Positions 48,154-55,545 of a stretch of DNA of 64,000 bases are shown here, piece after piece (the first letter of the stretch is position 1; each line of letters begins with the position of its first letter). This DNA is from JBCCFC01 sp965213595. Its GTDB lineage: Bacteria; Chloroflexota; Anaerolineae; Caldilineales; Caldilineaceae. The notes beneath the pieces were generated by a model, which searched no databases, was not told the DNA's origin, and worked only from the letters and a program-made list of their open reading frames with translations. The DNA is taken from the NCBI GenBank assembly GCA_965213595.1, contig CBDBZO010000006.1:1054001-1118000 (forward strand), given 5' to 3'. A program made the translations under genes and the position numbers.

Positions 48154-48276
48154 CCACGCGTGGAGAGGGGGTTTGGGGGTGAGGCGGGGCGTGCCCCACT
48201 TTTCGCGCAGCTTCGCTGCACAACTGGTACTATTTAGGAACAACTCTATTTGTTATCTTGGATTAGCCTTGGCCGT

Positions 48277-49536
48277 TTACCGGCTCTGCCCGCTGTGGCG
48301 CTGGACGAAGCGCCCCATGCGTTCCAGTGCGCCTTCGATGTTCTCCGTGCTCACGGCGTAGGCGCAGCGCACGTGCCCCTCGCCGCCGCGACCAAAGCCG
48401 CTGCCGGGGATCACCGCCACGCGCTCCTCGACGAGCAGCCGCTCGGCAAATTCATGCTCCGTCATCCCCGTGCGGCGCACGCTGGGGAAGGCGTAGAATG
48501 CGCCCTTGGGCTCGAAGCAGTCCAGCCCGATGCTGTTGAGGCCGCTTACGATCAGGCGGCGGCGCGCATCGTAGGAGGCGATCATCTCCTGCACGTAGAG
48601 CTCCGTCGCCGGGTCGGTAAAGGCGGCGAGCGCGGCCTCCTGGCCGACGGTGGGCGCGGACATGATCAGGTACTGGTGGATTTTGCGCATCGCGCCGATC
48701 AGGTCGGCGGGGCCGGCGGCGTAGCCGATGCGCCAGCCCGTCATCGCGTAATCCTTGCTCATGCCGCCGAGGTGGACGGTGCGCTGGGCCATGCCCGGTA
48801 GCGCCGCAAACATCACGTGTTCGTGGTCGCCGTAGACCAGCCGGTCGTAGATTTCGTCCGAGATCACCAGCAGATCGTGGCGCTCGGCGACTCTCGCAAT
48901 CTCCATCAAGTCTTGGCGGTTCATCACCGCGCCGGTCGGGTTGTTGGGGAAGCCGATCAGCAGCGCCTTGGTGCGCGGCGTGAAAAGCGCCTCGATGTCG
49001 TGGGGGCGCACGCGGAAGTCATCGTAGGCGTAAGTCGGCAGGTCGACGACCGTGCCGCCGGCCAGCAGCACCGACGCCGTATAGCTCACAAAGCAGGGCT
49101 GCGGCACGATCACCTCGTCGCCGGGGTCGAGAATGGCCGTCATCACCAGTGACATGGCCTCGCTGACGCCCACGGTGACGAGCACTTCGGTGGCCGGGTC
49201 ATACGGTCGCGCGCCGTGGCGGCCCGTGAGCATGGCGGCAATCGCGGCGCGCAGCTCGAAGATGCCCGCGTTGGAGGTGTACGCCGTGTTGCCGCGCTGT
49301 AGGCTGGCCAGGCCCGCCTCCAAGATCGGCTTGGGCGTGACAAAGTCAGGCTCGCCAATGCCCAGGCTGATGACGTCCTCCATCGTGGCCGCGATGTCAA
49401 AATAGCGGCGGATGGCGGAGGGCGGCACGGCCTGCACGCGCTGGCTCAGGCGATCCTCCAGTGGACGAAAAGGGGACGCGGGGACGCGGGGACGCGGGGA
49501 TTCGGTGGTGGGTCGGTCTAGGGTTAGGGTGGTCAT
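48277..49536 (-). CDS. Class I/II pyridoxal-phosphate aminotransferase
   Basis: This 419-residue fold-type I aminotransferase resembles aspartate/aromatic aminotransferases of the Igamma group. Landmarks: DVISLGIGEPDFVTP (about 54-68), YTSNAGIFELRAAIA, GFPNNPTGAVMN with Asn199, ISDEIYDRLVYG with Asp227 and Tyr230, GGMSKDYAMTGWRIGY with the PLP lysine Lys261, and HVRCAYAVS with the substrate arginine near 391. The amino donor cannot be assigned. Residues 14-22 (PRPRVPASP) are encoded by a GGGGACGCG tandem repeat at 49475-49503. It ends near the IS insertion and has no close operon partner. Confidence 0.9.
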   Translation of the reverse strand: MTTLTLDRPTTESPRPRVPASPFRPLEDRLSQRVQAVPPSAIRRYFDIAATMEDVISLGIGEPDFVTPKPILEAGLASLQRGNTAYTSNAGIFELRAAIAAMLTGRHGARPYDPATEVLVTVGVSEAMSLVMTAILDPGDEVIVPQPCFVSYTASVLLAGGTVVDLPTYAYDDFRVRPHDIEALFTPRTKALLIGFPNNPTGAVMNRQDLMEIARVAERHDLLVISDEIYDRLVYGDHEHVMFAALPGMAQRTVHLGGMSKDYAMTGWRIGYAAGPADLIGAMRKIHQYLIMSAPTVGQEAALAAFTDPATELYVQEMIASYDARRRLIVSGLNSIGLDCFEPKGAFYAFPSVRRTGMTEHEFAERLLVEERVAVIPGSGFGRGGEGHVRCAYAVSTENIEGALERMGRFVQRHSGQSR

Positions 49537-50017
49537 AAGTTTAATCTCAGGTTGGTAAAATTGCTCGTCCCGACGCTCTGCGTCGGGATGCCTACCGGGA
49601 CGCTCTGCGTCCTCCGGATGGCAAACAATGTTTCGTGTTTGTCACGAAATCAGGAACGGTTGGCACAGCCGTTCACGCGCGATGGCCCAACGATACCGTC
49701 GCGCGCCGGCCGGCTGCATCGGCCAACCCACCGACGCTGAGATTTTTGAAAAAGTTGCATCGTTGCATAACTACCAGGGCTTTCAAGAATTTAGTGGTTT
49801 GCGTACGGGCACGCCACGGCGTGCCCGTATGCAAACCACCGTGGCACTGCTGTCGCTGCGCAGGCGGGCGTTCTAACCTGATTGTCCAGTCGGGAAGCCG
49901 ATGGTTGTGCGGCTGATAGCAGATTAAGGAATGGGGTAGCGTCCCCGGCACGCGCCAGAAGCGACTGGATCGACGAAAACAAGTGCGGCGCGTGCCGGGG
50001 ACGCGGATAGGCGGCAT
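49537..50017. other. Non-coding region with several hairpin repeats
   Basis: It holds a TCCCGACGC/GCGTCGGGA hairpin (49568-49588) with a partial second copy, a hairpin with 20-bp arms (49796-49815 and 49818-49837, one mismatch), and the 68-bp element at 49939-50006. No gene is convincing. Confidence 0.6.
49939..50006. repeat. 68-bp inverted-repeat element, copy 2
   Basis: AGCGTCCCCGGCACGCGCCA and GGCGCGTGCCGGGGACGCGG form the arms. Matches the element at 6770-6837. Confidence 0.75.
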
Positions 50018-50042
50018 ATTTAATTCCTTGGAATAGCCTTAG
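50018..50042. repeat. Element end providing the GatA C-terminus
   Basis: ATTTAATTCCTTGGAATAGC then CTTAG matches the right end of the MITE-like element at 18839-18863. On the minus strand it encodes the last GatA residues PKAIPRN and the TAA stop. Confidence 0.65.
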
Positions 50043-51504
50043 GCCTCCGCTCGCGCCACGCCACGCTCTGCTCATAAGCGTGCGCCGCGCGCAAGATCAC
50101 CTCTTCGCCCAGGTGCGGGCCGATCAACTGCAAACCAATCGGCAAACCCTGCTCATCAAAGCCACAGGGCACGCTGACGCCGCAGATGCCCGCGAGGTTG
50201 AGGCTGACGGTAAAAACGTCGGTCAGGTAGAGCGCGAGCGGGTCATCGACCTTGGCGCCGATGGCAAAGGCCGTCGTCGGCGAAACGGGTGTGGCGATCA
50301 CGTCGACTTGCTCAAACGCGCGCTCGAAATCGCGCTTGAGCAGCGTGCGCACCTGCTGCGCCTTGAGGTAGTAGGCGTCGTAGTAGCCCGCGCTCAGCGC
50401 ATACGTGCCCAGCATAATCCGCCGCTTGACCTCCGGCCCAAAGCCTTCGCCTCTCGTCTGCCGAAAGTTGTCCATCAGCGCGTCGGCCTCCGCGCTGTAG
50501 CCAAAGCGCACGCCGTCGAAGCGCGACAAATTGGCGCTGGCCTCCGCGGGCGCGACCATGTAGTAGGCGGAGAGCGCCTTGTCGGTCGTGGGCAGGCTGA
50601 CGGGAACCACCTCCGCGCCAAGCGACTCCATCTGGGCAATCGCGCCGCGCACGGCCCGCTCGACGTCCGGCTCCAGCCCGTCGATAAAATATTCTTCCGG
50701 CAGGCCGACGCGCAGGCCGTTGATGTTGCCGGTGAGCGCTGCTTCGTAATCGGGCACGGGCACGTTCATCGAGGTGCTGTCGCACGGATCGTGGCCCGCG
50801 ATCACGCCGAGCAGGATGGCGGCGTCGCGCACGTCTTTGGTCATCGGGCCCGCTTGGTCGAGCGAGCTGCCAAAGGCGATTAGCCCGTAGCGGCTGACTC
50901 TCCCGTAGCTCGGCTTCAGCCCGACCACGCCGCAGAGCGCGGCGGGCAGGCGTACGCTGCCACCCGTGTCCGTGCCGATCGCGCCCAGCGCTTCGTCCGC
51001 CGCCACCGCCGCCGCCGAGCCGCCGCTGCTGCCCCCCGGCACGCGCGACAAATCCCACGGGTTGCGCGTGACGTGGTAGGCGCTAAATTCGGTGCTGGAG
51101 CCCATGGCGAATTCGTCCATGTTCGTCTTGCCTAGCGTGATCGCGCCCGCCTCATTCAGCCGCTCGGCGACGGTTGCCGTGTAGGGCGGGACGAAGCCGC
51201 GCAGGATTTTGCTGCCCGCCGTCGTCTCAATGCCGCGCGTGACGAGCACATCTTTAATCGCCAGCGGAATGCCAAGCAGCGGCGCATCTTCGTCGACAAA
51301 CTGAGGGCTGGCGCGACGCTCGTCCGCCGCCGTGGCCTGTTCCAGCGCCAGCTCAACGGTCACCGTGAGGTACGCCTTCACCTGCTTCTCGACTTCGCCA
51401 ATGCGCCCGATCACGGCTTCGGTCAGCTCGCGGGCGGAAAAATCACCGCGCCGCAGGCCGTCGCGCGCATCGTGGATGGTGAGGGTGTGGAGAGAATCTG
51501 TCAC
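50020..51504 (-). CDS. gatA: Asp-tRNA(Asn)/Glu-tRNA(Gln) amidotransferase subunit A
   Basis: This 494-residue amidase-signature protein releases ammonia from glutamine for transamidation of mischarged tRNAs. The Ser-cisSer-Lys triad is clear: Lys84 in LAIKDVL, Ser159 in VPGGSSGGSAAAV and Ser183 in GTDTGGSVRLPA, with spacing identical to known GatA. GKTNMDEFAMGSSTEFSAY is also diagnostic. The start is GTG with AGGAA 9 bp upstream. The last residues come from a repeat end. It lies downstream of gatC; gatB is not in the window. Confidence 0.95.
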   Translation of the reverse strand: MTDSLHTLTIHDARDGLRRGDFSARELTEAVIGRIGEVEKQVKAYLTVTVELALEQATAADERRASPQFVDEDAPLLGIPLAIKDVLVTRGIETTAGSKILRGFVPPYTATVAERLNEAGAITLGKTNMDEFAMGSSTEFSAYHVTRNPWDLSRVPGGSSGGSAAAVAADEALGAIGTDTGGSVRLPAALCGVVGLKPSYGRVSRYGLIAFGSSLDQAGPMTKDVRDAAILLGVIAGHDPCDSTSMNVPVPDYEAALTGNINGLRVGLPEEYFIDGLEPDVERAVRGAIAQMESLGAEVVPVSLPTTDKALSAYYMVAPAEASANLSRFDGVRFGYSAEADALMDNFRQTRGEGFGPEVKRRIMLGTYALSAGYYDAYYLKAQQVRTLLKRDFERAFEQVDVIATPVSPTTAFAIGAKVDDPLALYLTDVFTVSLNLAGICGVSVPCGFDEQGLPIGLQLIGPHLGEEVILRAAHAYEQSVAWRERRPKAIPRN

Positions 51505-51644
51505 AGGAAGTTATTCCTAGTTTTGGGATTGGGGTTGGGATTGCTTACTGCTTATTGCTTATTGGGCATCGAGAAGGCCAAAGTAGGTGATACATAATCG
51601 ATGAACCAAGCAAGCCAAAGCAGACGCTGTGCAATCCACGAACC

Positions 51645-51679
51645 AAGCGCTAAGCGCTAAGCACTAAGCACTAAGCACT
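51645..51679. repeat. Heptanucleotide tandem repeat (AAGCACT/AAGCGCT)x5
   Basis: Two AAGCGCT and three AAGCACT units abut the gatC stop codon (51678-51680). They lie in the gatC-gatA gap. Confidence 0.8.
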
Positions 51680-51968
51680 AATCCTCAAAAACTGCCCGCA
51701 CGCGAAAAAAGCCCCGCTCGCTGTCCGGTGCATTGGCCAGCGCCTCGTGGACATCGAGGCTGGGGCGCGGCTCGTCCTCGCGCAGGACGTTGCTGAGGGG
51801 CAGCACGTACGGTGTGGGCGGTACGCTGCTGGTGTCGACGGCGCGCAGGGCGTCGGCGTAATCCAAAATGGAGGAGAGCTGTTGCGCGTACTGCGTAATT
51901 TCGCCGTCGGTCAGCGCGAGCTTGGCGAGCTCGGCCACGTGCTGGACTTCTTCGGTACTGAGTTGCAT
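51678..51968 (-). CDS. gatC: Asp-tRNA(Asn)/Glu-tRNA(Gln) amidotransferase subunit C
   Basis: I choose ATG at 51968 (MQLSTEEVQHVAELAKLALT, 96 aa), the canonical GatC N-terminus. The rest also fits: QLSSILDYADALRAVDTSSV, VLPLSNVLREDEPRPSL and the final ANAPDSERGFFRVRAVFED. GatC wraps around GatA and GatB and stabilises the amidotransferase. It precedes gatA with a gap of about 170 bp that contains two heptamer-type repeats. Confidence 0.95.
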   Translation of the reverse strand: MQLSTEEVQHVAELAKLALTDGEITQYAQQLSSILDYADALRAVDTSSVPPTPYVLPLSNVLREDEPRPSLDVHEALANAPDSERGFFRVRAVFED

Positions 51969-52030
51969 GGGAATCTCGATCAGGAGTCGTCGACAATCGA
52001 CTGTAGGCAAACTGTTGCCAACAAACGGTT

Positions 52031-52064
52031 GTAAATAAAAACGCCGCGGACGTATCCACGGCGC
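52031..52064 (-). terminator. Intrinsic terminator of an unidentified minus-strand transcript
   Basis: On the minus strand CGCCGTGGA, ATACG and TCCGCGGCG form a stem with one G-U pair, followed by TTTTTATTT. It points toward gatC but lies upstream of it, so something other than gatC should end here. Confidence 0.6.
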
Positions 52065-52349
52065 TGGTTGGCTTGGTGTTCAGTGCGCTGTGGGCGGTTG
52101 CTGCCCCAGCGTGAGATGCTTCACCCAACGCAGGGCACGGCGGTAGCGGCGGCTGCCTGGGCGGCCGCTGCGGTTGCGTTTGCTGCTGCGAACTGGGTAA
52201 AGCGTTGCATGATTGGGTAACGTGAGCGCTGCTGTTAGACTGCCGTTAGGCTGCGGCTAGTATAGCGCCGACCGAAAGAGCTGTCAAACGTGATTGTGCG
52301 GCGGTAGCAATTCCAAATTTGGACCGCTTGCTGCCTAGTTGAAGAGAGG

Positions 52350-52412
52350 TTCGCCGCGGATTGCGCGGATTACGCGGATTTTTGTCTCTGACTCCGCGCA
52401 ATCCGCGGCGAA
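52350..52412. repeat. Hairpin with perfect 20-bp arms
   Basis: TTCGCCGCGGATTGCGCGGA at 52350-52369 is fully complementary to 52393-52412, with a 23-nt loop containing a third GCGGATT unit. Confidence 0.8.
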
Positions 52413-52695
52413 AGATTCTATGGCTAGTTTGGCTACAAATCTTTGTCATTCGCACCAACTTGCGGTATCGTTGGCGCGGCTGACAACGTCACCAACATTG
52501 CACATCAAGCTGTCGGCTCGCGGCTGACGGCTTTCTTCTTGCCAAACGGCATTTTGTCGCAGCGGAGCAGTGCCAGGTCGATGATCTCCTTGCATATCAG
52601 TCTTCTCGCCGAGCCGTTCGCATCTGGGGATGCCCGCGTGCGGCTGTGGTATCTGTAAAACAAGCGGTATCTGCAAAACGATAAGGAACAGTTCT

Positions 52696-53706
52696 ATGCA
52701 ATCAACAGTCAAACCGGTCGCCAGCGAGGCGGTCAAAGTCAGCGAGGCGGGCACGCGACGGCGCGCGCGCACGCTGCCGCAGTATCTAGGCGTGGCGGCG
52801 CGGGGCTTTGCCATGGGCTCGGCAGATGTAGTGCCGGGTGTTTCCGGCGGCACAATGGCCTTTATCCTGGGCATCTACGAGGAGCTGATCGACAGCATCC
52901 GTGCCGTCGGTCGGCCCGAATTTGCCCAGAGCGTGCTCAAGTTTCGGGTGATGGAGGCGCTGCGCATTGTCAACTGGAAATTTTTAACTGCGCTGCTGAT
53001 CGGCATCGCCGCCGCGGTGTTGACGCTGGCGCCGTGGCTGGAGTGGCTGCTGGAAAACCGACCCATCGCGCTGTGGAGCTTTTTCTTTGGGCTCGTGCTC
53101 GCCTCGGTCTTTGTCGTTGCGCAACGGGTAACGCGCTGGACGCCGCTGATCTGGGGCACGCTGATCGTGGGCGCGGTGGTAGCCTTCCTCATCGTCGGCC
53201 TCGTGCCGGTGGAGACGCCCACGTCGTGGTGGTTTTTGATGTTGAGCGGCGCGATCGCGATCTGCGCCATGATTCTGCCCGGCATCTCCGGCTCGTTTAT
53301 TCTCGTGCTCCTCAGCAAATACGCCTTCTTTCTCAACGCCGTCAACACGCGCGATCTCGTCAGCATTGCGCTGGCGGGCGTGGGCGCCGTGGTGGGGCTG
53401 GTGAGCTTTGCACAGGTGCTGGGCTGGCTCTTCAAACGCTACCACGACCTGACCGTGGCGCTGCTGACGGGCCTGATGATCGGCAGCCTGCGCAAGGTTT
53501 GGCCCTGGAAGGAAGTCCTGCAATTTCTGGTGGACGAGGAGGGCGAGCGCATTCCGCTGGTGGAAAACAACGTCCTGCCGCAGCTGACCGTCAACGGCGC
53601 ATTTAACATGGAGATCGTCGCCGCGCTGGGGCTGATGGCGGTGGGCTTTGTGGTCGTCATCGTGCTGGAGCGGCTGGGCAGCCGGACGGCAGCGGAAGCG
53701 GGTTAG
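52696..53706 (+). CDS. DUF368 membrane protein, PopT-type undecaprenyl-phosphate flippase
   Basis: I choose ATG at 52696 (MQSTVKPVAS, 336 aa), with AAGGAAC upstream. The protein is polytopic and has the paired re-entrant-type motifs of DUF368: GFAMGSADVVPGVSGGTMAF (about 37-56) and CAMILPGISGSFILVLLSKY (about 192-211), plus GLMIGSLRKVWPW near 258. DUF368 proteins were recently shown in other bacteria to recycle the C55 lipid carrier by translocating undecaprenyl phosphate. That role would serve wall and glycan synthesis and suits this window's many polyprenyl-dependent enzymes. The gene for a MocA-like protein follows after 16 bp. Confidence 0.8.
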   Translation: MQSTVKPVASEAVKVSEAGTRRRARTLPQYLGVAARGFAMGSADVVPGVSGGTMAFILGIYEELIDSIRAVGRPEFAQSVLKFRVMEALRIVNWKFLTALLIGIAAAVLTLAPWLEWLLENRPIALWSFFFGLVLASVFVVAQRVTRWTPLIWGTLIVGAVVAFLIVGLVPVETPTSWWFLMLSGAIAICAMILPGISGSFILVLLSKYAFFLNAVNTRDLVSIALAGVGAVVGLVSFAQVLGWLFKRYHDLTVALLTGLMIGSLRKVWPWKEVLQFLVDEEGERIPLVENNVLPQLTVNGAFNMEIVAALGLMAVGFVVVIVLERLGSRTAAEAG

Positions 53707-53722
53707 CCCAAGGCGTAATTAA

Positions 53723-54373
53723 ATGAACGCTTCTTCCCCCATCGCCGCCGTGATCGCCGCCGCGGGCTTTAGCCGCCGCATGGGGCGCTTGAAACAGCTC
53801 CTGCCCTGGGGCGACAGCACGGTGATTGCAACGACGGCGCAGAATTTAGCCGCAGCGGGCGCTGCACCGGTCGTCTGCGCGGTGGGCCACCGGGGAGACG
53901 AAGTCGCCGCCGAAGTGCAAGCCGCCTTGCAGCCGGGGACGGTGCAAATTGTGTACAATCAACGATATAACAGCGGCGAAATGTTGAGCTCGTTTCAGGC
54001 GGGCGTGGCGTTTTTGCAGGGGAGCAGGGGAGCAGGGGGGCAAGAGAGCAGGGGAGCGGGGGAGCAGGGGAGTTTGCTATCGCTGGGGGATCAGCCGCAC
54101 GTGCCGGTCGACGTGCTTCAGGCGCTTGTCGAGCAGGCGCAGCGCACGCCCGACCGGATCGTTATTCCCAGCCACAACTTTCGACGCGGCCACCCAATCT
54201 ACCTGCCGCGCACGCTCTGGCCCGATTTGCTTGCGCTCGGCGACGACGAAACGCTCCGCACGCTGATCGTGAAACACGACGACCGCATCACCTACGTCAA
54301 CGTCGACACACCCTCCATTTTGCAGGACATGGATACCCCATCGGACTACGAACGGCTAAGCAATAAGCAGTAA
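53723..54373 (+). CDS. MocA-like molybdenum cofactor nucleotidyltransferase
   Basis: This 216-residue protein has the nucleotidyltransferase signature AAVIAAAGFSRRMGRLKQLL (about 8-27), the metal-binding SLGDQPHVP (about 115-123) and a C-terminal RRGHPIYLPRTLWPDLLAL and INVDTPSILQDMDTPSDYE-like end. It should attach CMP or a related nucleotide to molybdopterin cofactor for xanthine-dehydrogenase-type enzymes. A GGGGAGCAG minisatellite (54018-54072) adds GSRGAGGQESRGAGEQGS within the domain. Its stop codon comes from an AGCAATAAGCAGTAA repeat. The XdhC-like gene follows 12 bp later, supporting a Mo-cofactor role. Confidence 0.8.
   Translation: MNASSPIAAVIAAAGFSRRMGRLKQLLPWGDSTVIATTAQNLAAAGAAPVVCAVGHRGDEVAAEVQAALQPGTVQIVYNQRYNSGEMLSSFQAGVAFLQGSRGAGGQESRGAGEQGSLLSLGDQPHVPVDVLQALVEQAQRTPDRIVIPSHNFRRGHPIYLPRTLWPDLLALGDDETLRTLIVKHDDRITYVNVDTPSILQDMDTPSDYERLSNKQ
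54018..54072. repeat. GGGGAGCAG minisatellite in the mocA-like gene
   Basis: Six to seven units of GGGGAGCAG/GGGGGGCAAG type are translated as GSRGAGGQESRGAGEQGS, just before the metal-binding SLGDQP loop. Same repeat type as 12914, 14439 and 17136. Confidence 0.75.
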
Positions 54374-54385
54374 GCAATACACACT

Positions 54386-54697
54386 ATGCAAACCATCTAC
54401 CACCACCTAAAAACGCTGAACGACCAAAACACGCCCGTCGCCGTTGCGACGATTACCGACGTCAAAGGCTCGGTGCCGCGCGAAGTCGGCGCGAAGATGA
54501 TCATCCATCCCTACGGCCAGCACGTGGGCACGGTCGGCGGCGGCTGCGGCGAGGCGGACGTGATCCGCGCCGGCCTGGACGTGATCCAGGACGGTGCGCC
54601 GCGCAACGTTGCCGTTGATCTGACGGAGGATATTTCGATGAACAGCCTGGGCGTGTGCGGCGGGACGATGAACGTCTTTGTCGAGCGGTGGGGCTGA
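54386..54697 (+). CDS. XdhC/CoxI N-terminal-domain protein
   Basis: The 103 residues cover the XdhC_CoxI domain only: TPVAVATITDVKGSVPREVG (about 15-34), HVGTVGGGCGEADVI (about 46-60) and the end NSLGVCGGTMNVFVERWG with its conserved Cys. Full-length XdhC has an additional C-terminal Rossmann domain, which is absent here; single-domain versions are common. Such proteins help insert sulfurated molybdenum cofactor into hydroxylases. It probably shares a transcript with DUF368 and mocA. Confidence 0.85.
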   Translation: MQTIYHHLKTLNDQNTPVAVATITDVKGSVPREVGAKMIIHPYGQHVGTVGGGCGEADVIRAGLDVIQDGAPRNVAVDLTEDISMNSLGVCGGTMNVFVERWG

Positions 54698-54707
54698 GGA
54701 GTTAGAG

Positions 54708-54820
54708 GTTGACAGTTGGTAGTTGGCCCTCACCCCCGGCCCCTCTCCCACTGTGGGAGAGGGGCCGGGGGTGAGGGCGCGCTTAACCTACCTTTCAAGC
54801 CCGCCCAGCAAAGTGGCAAC
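54708..54820. repeat. REP-like palindromic element with GTTGACA end
   Basis: GTTGACAGTTGGTAGTTGGC, CCCTCACCCCCGGCCCC, a CTCTCCCACTGTGGGAGAG palindrome, and GAGGGCGCGCTTAACC followed by CTACCTTTCAAGCCCG. Closely related to 33234-33382 but with one inner palindrome. Confidence 0.8.
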
Positions 54821-54883
54821 GGAACCTGTCAACGGAATCCGTCAACGGAATCTAAAGAGCGGCAACTCAGCCCCTCAACCAAC

Positions 54884-55456
54884 TTACCCGCGCTCAATCG
54901 GAATATCCTGCGATTCGTCTGGTGCAAATTGCGTCGCCGCGGTGTCGCTGCTGGCGGGCGAGTGCGTTTCGCTCATCGACGTGCCGCTGGCTGGCTTGCC
55001 ACCCGGCTCGCGACGCACCATCTCGTCGTTCCACTCGTCGAGCTTGTCGCCCAGCGTGCGCAGCCCCTGGGCCAGCCCAACCGTCAAATCCTTGACGACT
55101 TCGCTGCGCTGCATCCGCTCGTTGATGTCCTCCGCCACGTCCTTTGTTTGCGCGCGCAAATCCTGAGCCGCCTGGCTCTCGCCCGCGCGCCGGATGCTCT
55201 GCTCCAAATTCTGCGCCACGGAGTTGACGCCCTTGCGCAGATCATCCTCCATGCGCTGGCGCTCCAGGCTGCTCCACGCCGTCTGCACCACCTTCACCAC
55301 CTTGTCGCTCAGCCGCGCCAGCTCGTCCAACAAATCTTGGTACTCTTTCTGCTGACGGCCTCCGGTGCGTTCCTCCGCACCCACGTGCATCAGCCCTTCG
55401 TCGGTTGGGATGGGTTCCAAATCTGGGTCGCTGTGGGGTCGTTGCGTCTCTGCCAT
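54884..55456 (-). CDS. Predicted amphipathic coiled-coil protein, function unknown
   Basis: The 190 residues have no signal peptide or membrane helix. From about 36 to 150 the sequence is strongly helical and amphipathic (YQDLLDELARLSDKVVKVVQ, LERQRMEDDLRKGVNSVAQN, TKDVAEDINERMQRSEVVKD). Flexible acidic tails flank it at both ends. This resembles apolipoprotein-like or stress-associated coiled coils, but I recognise no specific family. It is encoded 90 bp downstream of the GT39 gene on the same strand. Confidence 0.65.
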   Translation of the reverse strand: MAETQRPHSDPDLEPIPTDEGLMHVGAEERTGGRQQKEYQDLLDELARLSDKVVKVVQTAWSSLERQRMEDDLRKGVNSVAQNLEQSIRRAGESQAAQDLRAQTKDVAEDINERMQRSEVVKDLTVGLAQGLRTLGDKLDEWNDEMVRREPGGKPASGTSMSETHSPASSDTAATQFAPDESQDIPIERG

Positions 55457-55545
55457 AGTAATCTCCTTCGTGATTATCGTCGCGCGTCGCGCTTAGTTTA
55501 GCGCCCGCAGCCATCACTACGCAGTAAGCTCGGCAGAGTTTCACC

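Larger units (their letters stand above)
46595..48184. repeat. REP-like palindromic element interrupted by an insertion sequence
   Basis: Left half 46595-46659 (CCTCACCCCC... CCCCCTCTCCACGCGTGG) and right half 48154-48184 (CCACGCGTGGAGAGGGGG... GGGGGTGAGG) join into a single element with CCTCACC...GGTGAGG ends once the IS and one copy of the target duplication are removed. It then resembles 23187-23279. Confidence 0.8.
51969..52695. other. Long non-coding region, possible small transcript on the minus strand
   Basis: It contains a minus-strand terminator (52031-52064) with no recognised gene upstream of it, a 20-bp perfect hairpin (52350-52369 with 52393-52412), and a stretch at 52608-52632 resembling part of the 112-bp element core (CCGTTCGCATCTGGGGATGC). 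The 200 bp before the terminator are GC-rich and encode no protein with a normal start and ribosome-binding site. Confidence 0.5.

Noticed and set aside
52080..52256. A basic open frame (SSKRNRSGRPGSRRYRRALR) resembling a small ribosomal protein
   Set aside because: No ATG, GTG or TTG start exists near its N-terminal side and no ribosome-binding site; kept only as an open question in the findings.
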